Part shown: piece after piece, positions 47,067-57,278 of the stretch
How positions within the stretch are numbered: the first letter of the stretch is position 1
How the letters are laid out: each line of letters starts with the position of its first letter
DNA from: Kibdelosporangium sp. MJ126-NF4
GTDB taxonomy: Bacteria > Actinomycetota > Actinomycetes > Mycobacteriales > Pseudonocardiaceae
Direction: 5' to 3'
Assembly (NCBI RefSeq): GCF_000826545.1
Contig: NZ_CDME01000015.1
Span: 62,001-126,000, forward strand
DNA length: 64,000 bases
Program-made: the position numbers and the translations under genes
Notes under the pieces: generated by a model
Database searches by the model: none
What the model saw: the letters and a program-made list of their open reading frames with translations, nothing else
What the model was told of the DNA's origin: nothing

Positions 47067-47332
47067 TCACGATGGGCAACGTCACCGTCGGACAGGCCGA
47101 GGCACGCCGTGACCTGCTTGCCGACCTGGCCGCGTTGCGCGCCGAAGTGGCCGACCGGCCCGAGATCACGACGAGGATCGACGACCTCGAAGAAGAGGCG
47201 ACCGCCGAGCAGCCCGACCCGAGCGGTGGCCGGAAAGCGTTCGAGCGCCTCAAGAACGCCCTCGCGGGCGTCGCCGGTGTCACCGAGGTGCTCGCCACGA
47301 TCGAGGACCAGGTCCGCGCGCTGTTCTCGTGA
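47003..47332 (+). CDS. Small protein with N-terminal Gly/Asn-rich motif and helical C-terminus
   Basis: The 109-residue protein starts at a GTG inside the stop of the upstream gene (GTGA), so the two are co-translated. Residues 9-21 read GGSATGNFNLGDN, followed by VTMGNVTVGQ, together a candidate beta-arch segment. The rest is helical and charged (ARRDLLADLAALRAEVADRP, then FERLKNALAGVAGVTEV) and resembles in layout the small DUF5955-type proteins of actinobacteria; I am not sure of that match. It is probably a soluble partner of the membrane protein encoded upstream. Confidence 0.72.
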   Translation: MNDRKLNVGGSATGNFNLGDNVTMGNVTVGQAEARRDLLADLAALRAEVADRPEITTRIDDLEEEATAEQPDPSGGRKAFERLKNALAGVAGVTEVLATIEDQVRALFS

Positions 47333-48193
47333 CTAGTGGTTGCGCAGCGCGGTGGCGAAGCGGGGACGACCGGCAAGGTCCCTGTGATCCTCCACTTCGG
47401 ACAGCACGCGCCGGGCGGTCAGCAGTTCCGGCACGGAATCGCCTTGGCTGTCATCGTGTTCGATGCCGACCCGGCCGCCGGGCTTGAGCAGCCGGGCGGC
47501 ACAGGTGACGACGGACTTGACGATGTCGAGGCCGTCAGGGCCGCCGAAGACCGCGATGTCCGGATCGTGGTCGGCGACCTCGGGCGGGACGGGAGCGTCG
47601 TCGGGAACGTAAGGCGGGTTGCACAGCACCAGGTCGACTGTGCCCTCCATGGACGCCAGCAGCCTCGGATCGGTGACATCGCCGGAGTGCAGCCGGATCG
47701 GGGTGTCACCGGCTTCGATCCGGAGGTCGGAATTGCGCCGGGCCCAGGACAGCGCGACACGGTCCAACTCGACGGCGTGCACGACCGCGTCCGGACGAGC
47801 GTGCGCGAAGGCCAACGCGAGCGCGCCGGAGCCGGTGCACAGGTCGACAACGACCGGAGCCTGCGGCGCGACCGACAAACCCCACTCCAGCAACAAGTCC
47901 GTCTCCGGCCGGGGAACGAACACACCCGGCCCCACCACGAGCGGAATCGAGCCGAGCCAGCCCGAACCGGTGATGTGCTGCAGCGGCTCACGCGCCGCGC
48001 GCCGGTTCACGAGCTTGCCGAACGCGTCCACAACAGACGGGTCGACAAGCGGGACGAGCGGCAAGCGGCCCCGCTCCACACCGAGGACGTGCGACGCCAA
48101 CAGCTCCGCGTCCACCCGTGGACTGTCCACACCGGCCGCGCTGAGGATCTTCTCGGCTTCGATGATGGCCAATCTCAACGGGGTGCGCGTCAT
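47333..48193 (-). CDS. prmC: Release factor glutamine N5-methyltransferase
   Basis: PrmC (HemK) methylates the glutamine of the GGQ motif in release factors. The 286-residue protein has the helical N-terminal domain with PLQHITGSGWLGSIPL and VFVPRPETDLLLEWG, the SAM-binding VVDLCTGSGALALAFA and the catalytic NPPYVP. It follows prfA by 15 bases on the same strand, so enzyme and substrate are co-expressed. Its 3' end abuts the end of the convergent small-protein gene. Confidence 0.95.
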   Translation of the reverse strand: MTRTPLRLAIIEAEKILSAAGVDSPRVDAELLASHVLGVERGRLPLVPLVDPSVVDAFGKLVNRRAAREPLQHITGSGWLGSIPLVVGPGVFVPRPETDLLLEWGLSVAPQAPVVVDLCTGSGALALAFAHARPDAVVHAVELDRVALSWARRNSDLRIEAGDTPIRLHSGDVTDPRLLASMEGTVDLVLCNPPYVPDDAPVPPEVADHDPDIAVFGGPDGLDIVKSVVTCAARLLKPGGRVGIEHDDSQGDSVPELLTARRVLSEVEDHRDLAGRPRFATALRNH

Positions 48194-48208
48194 GGCCGCA
48201 CAGCCTAG

Positions 48209-49264
48209 TCAGCCCTGTGCCGCGGCCAGTCGCTCGGACCGGTCGGCCTCGGCCAGCGCGTCGAGCACGCCGTCCAGCTCGCCTTCCAGCACCTGGTCGA
48301 GGTTGTAGGCCTTGTAGTTCACCCGGTGGTCGGAGATCCGGTTCTCCGGGTAGTTGTACGTGCGCACCCGCTCCGAACGGTCGACGGTCCGGACCTGGCT
48401 GCGCCGGGAGTCGGAGGCCTTCTTGGCCGCTTCCTCGTCGGCGAGCGCCTGCAGGCGCACCTTGAGCACGTGCATCGCCTGCGCTCGGTTCTGCAGCTGG
48501 GAGCGTTCGTTCTGGCAGGACACCACGATCCCGGTCGGCAGGTGGGTGATCCGCACGGCCGAGTCGGTGGTGTTGACGCTCTGGCCGCCGTGGCCCGACG
48601 AGCGGAAGACGTCCACCCGCAGGTCCTTCTCGTCGATCTCCACCTCGACGTCCTCGACCTCGGGGTAGACGAGGACACCGGCGGCGGACGTGTGGATGCG
48701 GCCCTGCGACTCGGTCACCGGGACGCGCTGCACGCGGTGCACACCGCCTTCGAACTTCATCCGTTCCCAGACCCCTTCGGGGTCCGAGGCCTTCGACTTG
48801 ACCGAAAGGGTGACGTCCTTGTAGCCGCCGAGGTCAGACTCGTTCACGTCGAGCACGTTGATCTTCCAGCCGCGGCGCTCGGCGTACCGGGTGTACATCC
48901 GGAACAGGTCGCCCGCGAACAGCGCGGACTCCTCGCCGCCCTCACCGGACTTGATCTCGACGAGCACGTCCGAGCCGTCGTGCGGGTCACGCGGCAGCAG
49001 CTGCTCGGACAGGCGTTCCTCCAGCTCGGGGATGCGCTTGGTGAGCGCTTCCGCCTCGGCCGCGAACGTGTCGTCCTCCGCTGCGAGCTCCTTGGCGGCT
49101 GTGAGGTCCTCTCGGACGCTGTCCAGCTCGCGCAGGGTTTTCACGATCGGCGTGAGCTCGGAGTACCGGCGGCCGAGTTTGCGGGCACGTGCCTGGTCGG
49201 CGTGCACGGCCGGGTCGGCCAGTTCACGCTCCAGTTCGGCGTATTCCTTCAGCAACTCGTCCAC
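48209..49264 (-). CDS. prfA: Peptide chain release factor 1
   Basis: RF1 ends translation at UAA and UAG. The 351-residue protein has the PVT codon-recognition motif in [11 protein letters not shown] and the GGQ motif in [10 protein letters not shown] that triggers peptide release and is the substrate of PrmC. The GTG at 49264 is preceded by AAGGGGTGA. It lies between rpmE and prmC as in mycobacteria, with a terminator hairpin between it and rpmE. Confidence 0.97.
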   Translation of the reverse strand: MDELLKEYAELERELADPAVHADQARARKLGRRYSELTPIVKTLRELDSVREDLTAAKELAAEDDTFAAEAEALTKRIPELEERLSEQLLPRDPHDGSDVLVEIKSGEGGEESALFAGDLFRMYTRYAERRGWKINVLDVNESDLGGYKDVTLSVKSKASDPEGVWERMKFEGGVHRVQRVPVTESQGRIHTSAAGVLVYPEVEDVEVEIDEKDLRVDVFRSSGHGGQSVNTTDSAVRITHLPTGIVVSCQNERSQLQNRAQAMHVLKVRLQALADEEAAKKASDSRRSQVRTVDRSERVRTYNYPENRISDHRVNYKAYNLDQVLEGELDGVLDALAEADRSERLAAAQG

Positions 49265-49301
49265 TGTTTCACCCCTTCACTCATAGCTTCCGGACACGAC
49301 A

Positions 49302-49331
49302 ACGGCGCCCGGCCAATGGGCCGGGCGCCGT
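49302..49331. terminator. Hairpin terminator between rpmE and prfA
   Basis: ACGGCGCCCGGCC and GGCCGGGCGCCGT form a 13-bp stem around AATG. It begins nine bases after the rpmE stop on the minus strand. There is no U-run, as is usual in high-GC actinobacteria. Confidence 0.82.
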
Positions 49332-49339
49332 GTACGCAG

Positions 49340-49552
49340 CTACTTCTTGCGCTTGCCGTAACGTGCCTCGAAGCGCGCGACCCGGCCACCGGTGTCCAGG
49401 ATCTTCTGCTTGCCCGTGTAGAACGGGTGACAGTTCGAGCAGACCTCGACGTGGATGGACCCGGAGGTCTTGGTGCTGTGGGTGCTGAACGTGTTCCCGC
49501 AGCCGCAGGTCACCTCAGTGGTGACGTACTCGGGGTGGATACCGCTCTTCAC
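49340..49552 (-). CDS. rpmE: 50S ribosomal protein L31, zinc-binding form
   Basis: L31 is a small protein of the large ribosomal subunit that bridges to the small subunit. The 70-residue protein begins [19 protein letters not shown] and has the cysteines CGCGN and [13 protein letters not shown], so it is the C+ zinc-binding form used under zinc-replete conditions. The GTG at 49552 has AGGCGAG upstream. The longer reading frame to 49714 lacks similarity. It lies between rho and prfA, as in mycobacteria. Confidence 0.95.
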   Translation of the reverse strand: MKSGIHPEYVTTEVTCGCGNTFSTHSTKTSGSIHVEVCSNCHPFYTGKQKILDTGGRVARFEARYGKRKK

Positions 49553-49752
49553 TGATCTCGCCTCTCGTTGTGGCCGCCGGGTCCCCATCGTGATCTTCGG
49601 GGTGAACCGGAGCCGGACTCGACCTACTAGTTTGCCAGACGCGCTGACCAGCCAGTTCAACACCTCCCCATGGAGGATTGTTCCCGCCGTTGGCCCGCTC
49701 GTCGCTGGCCACATACCACCGGGCGCAGATCGGCGAGTGCTGACCGAACCCA

Positions 49753-49774
49753 GGGTTATGACCAGTCATAACCC
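49753..49774. promoter_or_regulatory. Perfect palindrome over the start codon of the following gene
   Basis: GGGTTATGAC and GTCATAACCC are separated by CA. The left arm contains the ATG at 49758. The site could be a repressor operator or, in RNA, a hairpin hiding the start codon. If the true start is a later GTG, the palindrome would be a leader element. Confidence 0.5.
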
Positions 49775-50156
49775 TCGCCACACTGACTGCGTGCAATGCG
49801 CCGTACGCCGACCGCTACCGCTACTCGCCTGGGTGGCGTTGCCCGTGCTGTTCACGGCGGTTGTGCTTGGCCTCACATCGCTCGGCCTGTTGCTGCTCGG
49901 TGTGTCCGGCGACACGATCCTGACCAGCGCCCATCTGGGCACTGCGGCCGGGCTGACCGCCATGATCGGGTACTCGATCGAGTGGCCGCCGGGCTGGCGA
50001 CGGCTGAACTGGCCCTACGCCGCCCTCATCCTCGCCATCGGAGTCGTCCTGCACGGCACGGACGTCCCGGCGATTCTGGCCATCGCGCTCGGTGTCCCCA
50101 GCGGGGCACTGCTGCTGCACGTGCTCTGGCTACACAAATCCATCGTGAGTGGTTAA
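49758..50156 (+). CDS. Small membrane protein inserted between rpmE and rho
   Basis: I do not recognise a family. The 132-residue protein has four hydrophobic segments (about residues 20-48, 57-72, 85-100 and 104-124), a CVQC pair near the N-terminus and [15 protein letters not shown] between helices two and three. It is on the plus strand while the rho, rpmE and prfA genes around it are on the minus strand, and mycobacteria lack it here. The last codons are part of the palindromic terminator at 50143-50186. No ribosome site is seen before the ATG at 49758, which lies in a palindrome. Confidence 0.6.
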   Translation: MTSHNPRHTDCVQCAVRRPLPLLAWVALPVLFTAVVLGLTSLGLLLLGVSGDTILTSAHLGTAAGLTAMIGYSIEWPPGWRRLNWPYAALILAIGVVLHGTDVPAILAIALGVPSGALLLHVLWLHKSIVSG

Positions 50157-50186
50157 GCCGGTTAGAACCGGCTTAACCACTCACGA
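50143..50186. terminator. Bidirectional terminator, CTCGTGAGTG family, overlapping a stop codon
   Basis: Arms of 21 bases (50143-50163 and 50166-50186) are perfect with a two-base centre. The left arm includes the last codons and TAA of the membrane-protein gene. It serves that gene and the convergent rho gene. Confidence 0.85.
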
Positions 50187-50193
50187 GGGTTTG

Positions 50194-52254
50194 TCAGTCG
50201 TTGTCCACACCCGGGGTGGTCTTGGCCACCTGCATCAGGAACTCGATGTTGGTGCGGGACTTGCGCAGCCGGTCGAGCAGCAGCTCGATCGCTGCCTGCG
50301 GCTCCAACGCGTGCAGCACGCGACGCAGCTTGTGCGTGACCGCCAGCTCGTCCGGCGAAAGCAGCAGGTCTTCCTTTCGGGTGGACGACTGGTCGACGTC
50401 CACGGCGGGGAAGGTGCGCTTGTCGGCGATCTTGCGGTCCAGCTTGAGCTCGGCGTTGCCGGTGCCCTTGAACTCCTCGAAGATCACGCTGTCACCGGCA
50501 GAGCCGGTCTCGACCAGCGCGGTCGCGAAGATGGTCAACGAGCCGCCGTTCTCGATGTTGCGCGCGGCACCCAGGAAACGCTTCGGCGGGTACAGCGCGG
50601 TCGAGTCGACACCACCAGACAGGATCCGGCCGGATGCCGGGGCTGCCAGGTTGTACGCACGGCCCAGACGGGTCACGGAGTCGAGCAGCACGACCACGTC
50701 GGTGCCCATCTCCACGAGCCGCTTGGCCCGCTCGATCGCCAGTTCGGCCAGCATGGTGTGGTCGCCAGGCGGGCGGTCGAACGTCGCCGCGATGACCTCG
50801 CCGTCGACGTTGCGCTGCATGTCGGTGACTTCCTCGGGACGCTCGTCCACCAGGACGACCATGAGGTAGCACTCGGGGTTGTTCTTGGCGATCGCGTTGG
50901 CGATCTGCTGCAGAACAGTCGTCTTGCCCGCCTTCGGCGGGGAGACGATCAGCGCACGCTGGCCCTTGCCGACCGGCATCACGAGGTCGATGACCCGAGT
51001 CGAGAGGATGTGCGGCTCGGTCTCGAGGCGCAGCCGCTCGTTCGGGTACAGCGGCGTCAGCTTGGTGAACTCCGGCCGGGTCTTGGCCTGCTCCGGGTCC
51101 ATGCCGTTGACGGTCTCGACACGCACCAGCGGGTTGAACTTCTGCCGCTGCTGCTCGCCCTCACGCGGCTGGCGGACCAGACCGGTGATCGCGTCACCAC
51201 GGCGCAGGCCGTAGCGGCGCACGAGCGACAGCGAGACGTACACGTCGTTCGGGCCCGCCAGGTAGCCGGAGGTACGCACGAACGCGTAGTTCTCCAGCAC
51301 GTCCAGCACACCCGCGACGGGCAGCAGGACGTCGTCCTCGCGCACCTCGGTGTCGCTACCGCCACCACCGGTGCCGCCCTCGGCGCGGCCACCACGACGG
51401 CGACGGTCGCGGAAGCGACGGCCGCGACGGCCGCCTCTCTCGTCATCGTCATCGTCGTCCTGGGCGTTGCTCTGGTTCTGGTTCTGGTTCTGCCTGCCCT
51501 GGCCGCGGTCATTGCGGTCACCACGGTCCCCGCGGTCATTGCGGTCCCCGCGGTCACTGCGGTCGTTACGGTCGCCTCGGTCACCGCGCTCGCCGCGCTC
51601 GCTGCGGTCACCACGGTCACCGCGCTCGTTACGGTCACCACGGTCACCGCGGTCGTTGTTGCGCTCGCGCCGGTCCCGGCCCTGCTGCCGGTCCCCCTGC
51701 TGGCGCTCCTGGCGCTCGGGCCGCTCCTCGCGGCCTGCCTGCGGCTCCGGCTTCGACTCGGCGGCAGGCTCTGCCTTCGGCTCGGCCTTGACCTCGGCGG
51801 TCTTGGCCTCGTCGGCCTTCTCCGGGCTGCCGGTCGGGCGGCCCGCGCGGCGGCGGCGGGTGCGGGTCGGCGCCTGCTCCTCGTCGGAGGACGGCGACGC
51901 CACTGCTTGCTTCTCCGCCTTCTCGGCGGCAGGTGCGGACTTCTCGATGGCCCGCTTGGGCTCCTTTGCTGACCTCGGCTGCTTGACCGGAGGCAGGTTG
52001 TCGAGCGGCAGCGTGTCCGCGGTGCCCCCACCGGACCCGCCCTGCCGCTCCTTGATCGCAGCGATCAAGTCACCCTTGCGCATCCCGGTGGTTCCGGTGA
52101 TGCCAAGTGTTCCGGCCAACTCGCGCAGCTCGGCCAGCACCATGCCGGACAGCCCTGCACGGCGGCGCGGGGCACCGCCGTTGGAGCCGGCGACCTGGGA
52201 CTTGTCAGAAGTGCCCGCAGCCGTGTCGCTGCTCAACAGATCGGTGTTGCTCAC
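50194..52254 (-). CDS. rho: Transcription termination factor Rho with a large Arg/Asp-rich insert
   Basis: Rho is a hexameric RNA-dependent ATPase that ends transcription of untranslated RNA. The 686-residue protein has the N-terminal helical head (LAELRELAGTLGITGTTGMR in part), a long low-complexity region at about 95-300, the RNA-binding cold-shock-like domain (VAGVLDVLENYAFVRTSGYL in part) and the ATPase with SPPKAGKTTVLQ, VDERPEEVTDMQR and LLDSVTRLGRAYN. The insert is built from RGDR, RNDR and RSER repeats followed by QNQNQNQ and six aspartates. Such inserts are typical of actinobacterial Rho and raise RNA binding. The GTG at 52254 has GGAAGGA upstream. The 356-base gap upstream (52255-52610) is a leader with a promoter but no gene. 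Confidence 0.96.
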   Translation of the reverse strand: MSNTDLLSSDTAAGTSDKSQVAGSNGGAPRRRAGLSGMVLAELRELAGTLGITGTTGMRKGDLIAAIKERQGGSGGGTADTLPLDNLPPVKQPRSAKEPKRAIEKSAPAAEKAEKQAVASPSSDEEQAPTRTRRRRAGRPTGSPEKADEAKTAEVKAEPKAEPAAESKPEPQAGREERPERQERQQGDRQQGRDRRERNNDRGDRGDRNERGDRGDRSERGERGDRGDRNDRSDRGDRNDRGDRGDRNDRGQGRQNQNQNQSNAQDDDDDDERGGRRGRRFRDRRRRGGRAEGGTGGGGSDTEVREDDVLLPVAGVLDVLENYAFVRTSGYLAGPNDVYVSLSLVRRYGLRRGDAITGLVRQPREGEQQRQKFNPLVRVETVNGMDPEQAKTRPEFTKLTPLYPNERLRLETEPHILSTRVIDLVMPVGKGQRALIVSPPKAGKTTVLQQIANAIAKNNPECYLMVVLVDERPEEVTDMQRNVDGEVIAATFDRPPGDHTMLAELAIERAKRLVEMGTDVVVLLDSVTRLGRAYNLAAPASGRILSGGVDSTALYPPKRFLGAARNIENGGSLTIFATALVETGSAGDSVIFEEFKGTGNAELKLDRKIADKRTFPAVDVDQSSTRKEDLLLSPDELAVTHKLRRVLHALEPQAAIELLLDRLRKSRTNIEFLMQVAKTTPGVDND

Positions 52255-52553
52255 TAATGTCCTTCCTGACCGGTCCCCGCCTCCTACGTGGACCAGCGGA
52301 CCGCCGCCCGACGGAACGCGGAACGGCTTGTCTGTCCGTTCTCGACGGATCCTGATCACCGCGCCGACCACGAATTTGGCCAGGCGCGAGACGGATTCGC
52401 CAATACGGAGCATCGGTCACCACGGCTGTCGGGAAACCTTCGAACGCCGACTCCAATTGGATGGGGCCGACATCCTTACGGCAGATGCGACCCAGGAAGA
52501 TTTCCCTGGGAACGACACCGGGCGCCCGTGCGCGCGGTGACTGAACGCCCCCG

Positions 52554-52582
52554 AGGGTAGACGGCGGCGCCGCGACGTGCAA
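52554..52582 (-). promoter_or_regulatory. Candidate promoter for rho
   Basis: On the minus strand TTGCAC and TACCCT are 17 bases apart, fitting the main housekeeping promoter pattern. The -10 lies 300 bases upstream of the rho start, which would give a long untranslated leader, as known for rho genes that are autoregulated. Confidence 0.45.
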
Positions 52583-52610
52583 CAACCACCCCCCGGCGCG
52601 TCGAAGCCGG

Positions 52611-53495
52611 TCAGAGCGCCCTGACCTGCACGCCAAGGCGGTCGACAGCCAGTTCCCGCGTGTCAAACCCGGCGAGGTCCACTCCATCGGGCATCTTGCC
52701 GTCCTGCGTGAGCACCATCACGGTCGGGCCCGCGCCGGACACCGCCGCGGCGAGGCCGTGCTCGCGGAGGATCTTGACCAGCCGCAAACTCGCAGGCCAG
52801 GCCGCTTCTCGATAATCCTGGTGCAGCCGGTCGGCGGTCGCGGGCAGTAACAGGCCCGGCTCGGCCGTGATGGCCCGCACGGCCAGCGCGGCGCGTCCGG
52901 CGGCGAACGCCGCGTCCGCGTGCGGAACACGATCCGGCAACAGTTGCCTGGTCACCGAGGTCCTGGAGGATTCACCCGGAATGAGCAACACGGGCCGGAT
53001 CGCTGAATGCGGTTCCAGCCGCACCGCGCGATAACGGTCACCCTCGGTCCACGCCACCACGAGCCCGCCGAGGAGGCTGGCGGCCGCGTTGTCGGCGTGG
53101 CCCTCGAACTCCGCAGCAACCTGCAAAGCCTGGTCGTCGATGTCCACGCCCGCGAGACCGTAGGCGGCAGCGACACCGGCGACGGCGGCCGCCGCGGACG
53201 AGCCGAGGCCGCGGGAGTGCGGAATAGCGTTGCGGCACCGCAATTCCAGGCCAGGTGGCCGGAAGCCGATCAGATCCCCCGCCGCTCGCAGCGCGCGCAC
53301 GACGAGATGCGCCTCGTCCTTGGCGACTTCGTCCGCACCCTCGCCGTCGACGGTGATTTCCAAACCCCGTGGGATGATCCGCACTTCGATCACGTCGTAC
53401 AGGCCGAGCGCCAAGCCGAGCGCGTCGAACCCGGAGCCCAGGTTGGCGCTGGACGCCGGAACCCGGACCTCGACCGCGCCGGAAGGGGACGTCAT
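52611..53495 (-). CDS. thrB: Homoserine kinase
   Basis: ThrB phosphorylates homoserine with ATP, the fourth step of threonine synthesis. The 294-residue GHMP-kinase protein has [20 protein letters not shown] in part, the phosphate-binding [14 protein letters not shown] and the C-terminal [12 protein letters not shown]. The ATG at 53495 overlaps the thrC stop (ATGA), so the genes are coupled. It is last in the operon nrtL-lysA-hom-thrC-thrB. Confidence 0.96.
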   Translation of the reverse strand: MTSPSGAVEVRVPASSANLGSGFDALGLALGLYDVIEVRIIPRGLEITVDGEGADEVAKDEAHLVVRALRAAGDLIGFRPPGLELRCRNAIPHSRGLGSSAAAAVAGVAAAYGLAGVDIDDQALQVAAEFEGHADNAAASLLGGLVVAWTEGDRYRAVRLEPHSAIRPVLLIPGESSRTSVTRQLLPDRVPHADAAFAAGRAALAVRAITAEPGLLLPATADRLHQDYREAAWPASLRLVKILREHGLAAAVSGAGPTVMVLTQDGKMPDGVDLAGFDTRELAVDRLGVQVRAL

Positions 53496-54565
53496 GCCAG
53501 TTCCAACGCCGCAGCGACCGCACCGGCGTCGACAGGGACCGGCTCGACCTCGTGCATGGTCAGCAGCGCGGTGTCCGGGTCCTTGAGCCCGTGCCCGGTG
53601 ACCGTGCAGACCACGACGGAACCAGCGGGCAGACGGCCGTCGGTTGCCGTGGCCAGCAGTCCGGCGACGCTCGCTGCCGACGCGGGCTCGACGAAAACGC
53701 CCTCACGGCTGGCGAGCAGGCGGTACGCGTCCAGGATCTGCTCGTCGGTGACCGCATCGATCAGGCCGCCCGACTCGTCCCGAGCGGTGATCGCGCCCGC
53801 CCACGACGCCGGGCTGCCGATCCGGATCGCGGTCGCGATGGTCTCCGGGTTGCTGACCGGCTCGCCGTGCACCAGTGGCGCGGCACCGGCCGCCTGGAAG
53901 CCGAACATCCTTGGCGCGGCAGCGACAACCGCGTCGTCGGCGTACTCGCGGTAACCACGCCAGTAGGCCGTGATGTTGCCCGCGTTGCCCACCGGCAGGC
54001 AATGCACGTCGGGCGCACTGCCGAGCACGTCGCAGATCTCGAACGCGGCCGATTTCTGCCCTTCGATGCGAACCGGGTTGACGGAGTTGACCAGGGCGAC
54101 CGGGTGGTCGGCCGCTGTCTTGCGCGCCAGTTCCAGACAGTCGTCGAAGTTGCCGTCGACCTGGAGGATCCTCGCGCCGTGCACGACCGCCTGGGCCAGC
54201 TTGCCGAGCGCGATCTTGCCGCGCGGCACCAGGACGGCACACGTCAGACCGGCACGGGCGGCGTACGCCGCGGCCGACGCGGACGTGTTGCCGGTCGACG
54301 CGCAGATCACCGCCTTGTTGCCGCCGGCGAGCGCGTACGTCATCGCCACGGTCATCCCGCGGTCCTTGAACGAGCCCGTCGGGTTGGCGCCCTCGACCTT
54401 CAGCAGCACCCGGCTGCCGGTCAGCTCCGACAGGTGCGGCGCGTCGACGAGCGGGGTGCCGCCCTCCCCGAGGGTGATCACCTTGGCGCCGGACGGCACC
54501 TTGATCCGGCCGGGATAGGCCCTGACGATGCCGGGCCAAGCCGGGCTGGCGGCTGACGTGGTCAC
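53492..54565 (-). CDS. thrC: Threonine synthase
   Basis: ThrC converts O-phosphohomoserine to threonine with PLP. The 357-residue protein has the PLP-lysine motif [32 protein letters not shown] and [13 protein letters not shown]. It starts at a GTG (54565) overlapping the hom stop as GTGA and overlaps thrB at its end. Short form (bacterial class without the long N-terminal extension). Confidence 0.96.
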   Translation of the reverse strand: MTTSAASPAWPGIVRAYPGRIKVPSGAKVITLGEGGTPLVDAPHLSELTGSRVLLKVEGANPTGSFKDRGMTVAMTYALAGGNKAVICASTGNTSASAAAYAARAGLTCAVLVPRGKIALGKLAQAVVHGARILQVDGNFDDCLELARKTAADHPVALVNSVNPVRIEGQKSAAFEICDVLGSAPDVHCLPVGNAGNITAYWRGYREYADDAVVAAAPRMFGFQAAGAAPLVHGEPVSNPETIATAIRIGSPASWAGAITARDESGGLIDAVTDEQILDAYRLLASREGVFVEPASAASVAGLLATATDGRLPAGSVVVCTVTGHGLKDPDTALLTMHEVEPVPVDAGAVAAALELA

Positions 54566-55839
54566 GATTCCTCGCCCTCGACGCGCATCACGCTGACCAC
54601 CTCGCGCACCGCGGGCAGGCCTGCGACTTTGTCCACGGTGGACTTCAGCGCGGCGTCGGGCGCCGCGTGGGTGACGATCACCAGGCTGGCGTCGTCGGTC
54701 CGGCCCTCCTGGCGGACGGCCGCGATGCTCACGTCGTGCTCGGCGAACACCGCCGCGACGCTGGCGAGCACACCGGCCTTGTCGGCCACGTCGAGACTCA
54801 GGTGGTACCTGGTCCGCACCTGACCGATCGGCCGTACTTCCAGTGCGGCGTAAGCGGATTCACGCGGCCCACGGCCGCCGAGCACCCGGTTGCGGGACAC
54901 GGCGACGAGATCCCCGAGCACCGCGCTCGCGGTCGGCGCGCCACCGGCGCCCTGACCGTAGAACATCAACTGGCCCGCGGCCTCGGCCTCGACGAAGACC
55001 GCGTTGAACGCGCCGCCGACGCTGGCCAACGGGTGGCTCCTGGGGATCATCGCGGGGTGCACGCGGACGGCGACGGAGTCGTTCACGCGCTCACAGATGG
55101 CCAGCAGCTTGATCGCCCGGCCGAGCGTGCGGGCCGCGACGACGTCCGCCGACGTGACCGCCGAGATGCCCTCGCGGTAGACGTCACCGGCGGTCACCCT
55201 GGTGTGGAACGCGATCGACGCGAGGATCGCCGCCTTCGAGGCGGCGTCGTAACCGTCCACATCGGCCGTCGGGTCCGCCTCGGCGTACCCGAGCCTGCTG
55301 GCTTCCTCGAGCGTTTCGCCGTAGTTGGCGCCGGTCTCGTCCATCGCCGAGAGGATGTAGTTGGTGGTGCCGTTGACGATGCCCATCACGCGGGTGATCC
55401 GGTCACCGGCCAGCGACTCGCGCAGCGGCCGCAGCAACGGGATCGCACCGGCGACGGCGGCCTCGAAGTACAGGTCCGCGCCGGACTCGTCGGCCGCGGC
55501 GAACAACTCGCCGGAGCTCTCGGCCAGCAGCACCTTGTTGGCCGACACCACGGACTTGCCCGCCCGCAACGCGTCCAGCAGCAGCGTGCGGACCGGTTCG
55601 ATCCCGCCGATCACCTCGACCACGACGTCCACATCGGACGCCACCAGTCCCGCGGCGTCCGCGGTCAGCAGGTGCCTCGGCACGTCACGGTGCCGATCCG
55701 GCCTGCGGACCGCGATCCCGGTCAGTTCGATCGGCGCGCCGACTCTCGCGGCGAGGTCGTCGGCCTGCTCGTCGAGCAGCCGGACCACCTCGGTGCCGAC
55801 GGTCCCGCAGCCCAGCAGCGCGACCTTGATCGGTTTCAA
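54562..55839 (-). CDS. hom: Homoserine dehydrogenase
   Basis: Hom reduces aspartate semialdehyde to homoserine with NAD(P)H. The 425-residue protein has the nucleotide-binding [36 protein letters not shown], the catalytic [11 protein letters not shown] and [16 protein letters not shown], and a C-terminal ACT domain (about residues 345-425) that gives feedback control by threonine in relatives. I chose the TTG at 55839: GGAGG lies at good spacing and the codon overlaps the lysA stop as TTGA. The reading frame open to 56379 has no similarity upstream of this. Confidence 0.95.
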   Translation of the reverse strand: MKPIKVALLGCGTVGTEVVRLLDEQADDLAARVGAPIELTGIAVRRPDRHRDVPRHLLTADAAGLVASDVDVVVEVIGGIEPVRTLLLDALRAGKSVVSANKVLLAESSGELFAAADESGADLYFEAAVAGAIPLLRPLRESLAGDRITRVMGIVNGTTNYILSAMDETGANYGETLEEASRLGYAEADPTADVDGYDAASKAAILASIAFHTRVTAGDVYREGISAVTSADVVAARTLGRAIKLLAICERVNDSVAVRVHPAMIPRSHPLASVGGAFNAVFVEAEAAGQLMFYGQGAGGAPTASAVLGDLVAVSRNRVLGGRGPRESAYAALEVRPIGQVRTRYHLSLDVADKAGVLASVAAVFAEHDVSIAAVRQEGRTDDASLVIVTHAAPDAALKSTVDKVAGLPAVREVVSVMRVEGEES

Positions 55840-57275
55840 GACAGGACCTCCAGTGCGAACAGGTCGTCCTCGGTCTCCCTGCGCAGCAACAGCCGCGCCT
55901 GGCCATCCTTGACCGCGACCACGGCGGGCCGCGGCAGCCGGTTGTACCCGCTCGACATGGCATAGCAGTACGCGCCCGTCGCCGCCAGCGCGACAAGGTC
56001 GCCCGGCGCGACAGTGTCCGGCAGCCAGCAGTCGCGGACGACCACATCGCCTGCCTCGCAGTGCTTTCCGACGATCCGGCTGAGCGTCGCCTTGGTGTCG
56101 TCCGCGCCTTCGTCGCTGCGGCGCGACACGAGCCGCGCGTCGTACACCGCGTCGTAGAGAGCGGTCCGGATGTTGTCGCTCATGCCGCCGTCGACGCTGA
56201 CGTACCGGCGCGAGGCGCCCACACCGAGCGTGACGTCCTTGATAGTCCCCACCTCGTAGACGGTGATGCCACCGGGGCCCGCGATCGCGCGACCCGGTTC
56301 GACCGCGATCCTCGGCATGTCCAGTCCGGCGTGCTCGCACTCCTTGGACACGATCGTCCGCAGCTGCTCGGCCAGCCACGACGGCGGCGGCGGGTCGTCC
56401 TGCGGCGTGTAGGCGATACCGAGCCCGCCGCCGAGGTCCACAGTGGTCAGATCACCGATCGCCTCGGCGCCGTGCTGGTCGCGCAGTTCGGCCAGCAGCT
56501 TGATCACGCGGTGCGCGGCCACCTCGAAGCCGTCGACGTCGAAGATCTGCGAGCCGATGTGGCTGTGCAGACCGACCAACTGCAGGCCACCCGACTTCAG
56601 CGTCCGCCGGACGGCTTCCTGCGCGTCGCCGGACGCCAGCGAGAAACCGAACTTCTGGTCCTCGTGCGCGGTGGCGATGAACTCGTGGGTGTGCGCCTCG
56701 ACGCCGACGGTCACCCGGATCAGCACCGGCTGGACCACGTCGCGCTCACGGGCGATCTGGTCGAGCCTGGCGATCTCGTGGAACGAGTCGAGCACGACCG
56801 CGCCGACACCGGACTCGACCGCCGTGGTCAGCTCGGCGACGGACTTGTTGTTGCCGTGCAACGTGATCCGTTCGGCCGGAAAGCCTGCTCGCCGGGCGAT
56901 CGCCAGCTCACCGCCGCTGCACACGTCCAGGCTCAGGCCCTCCTGGTCGACCCACCTGGCGATCTCGACGGAGAGGAACGCCTTGGACGCGTAGTGCACC
57001 AGCGTCGGGTCGCCGAACGCCTGCGCGTGGTCACGGCAACGGGAGCGGAAGTCGTCCTCGTCCATCACGAACAGCGGCGTGCCGTACTGCTCGGCCAGTT
57101 CACGGACGTCGACACCGGCCACGCGGACCGCGCCGTCCTCCCCGCGTGTGGCGTTGCGGGGCCACACCGTCGGGGGCAGCTCGTCGATCTCGGACGGCGT
57201 CACGGGGCGCGGCCCGGCGGTGTTCCCGGGCAGCAGGACGTCCGCGTGCCGCGGTCCAGCGGGGTGGGCTCTCAC
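55836..57275 (-). CDS. lysA: Diaminopimelate decarboxylase
   Basis: LysA decarboxylates meso-diaminopimelate to lysine, the last step of lysine synthesis. The 479-residue PLP protein has the lysine motif [37 protein letters not shown] and the C-terminal CESG-like substrate region [11 protein letters not shown], and [10 protein letters not shown]. The start at 57275 is a GTG; the N-terminal 35 residues are poorly conserved and the true start may be slightly further in. It is second in a five-gene operon, three bases after nrtL. Confidence 0.95.
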   Translation of the reverse strand: MRAHPAGPRHADVLLPGNTAGPRPVTPSEIDELPPTVWPRNATRGEDGAVRVAGVDVRELAEQYGTPLFVMDEDDFRSRCRDHAQAFGDPTLVHYASKAFLSVEIARWVDQEGLSLDVCSGGELAIARRAGFPAERITLHGNNKSVAELTTAVESGVGAVVLDSFHEIARLDQIARERDVVQPVLIRVTVGVEAHTHEFIATAHEDQKFGFSLASGDAQEAVRRTLKSGGLQLVGLHSHIGSQIFDVDGFEVAAHRVIKLLAELRDQHGAEAIGDLTTVDLGGGLGIAYTPQDDPPPPSWLAEQLRTIVSKECEHAGLDMPRIAVEPGRAIAGPGGITVYEVGTIKDVTLGVGASRRYVSVDGGMSDNIRTALYDAVYDARLVSRRSDEGADDTKATLSRIVGKHCEAGDVVVRDCWLPDTVAPGDLVALAATGAYCYAMSSGYNRLPRPAVVAVKDGQARLLLRRETEDDLFALEVLS

Positions 57276-57278
57276 TTC

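Noticed and set aside
51480..51680. Repetitive DNA in the rho gene as an independent repeat element
   Set aside because: The repetition follows from codons of the Arg/Asp-rich Rho insert and stays in frame.
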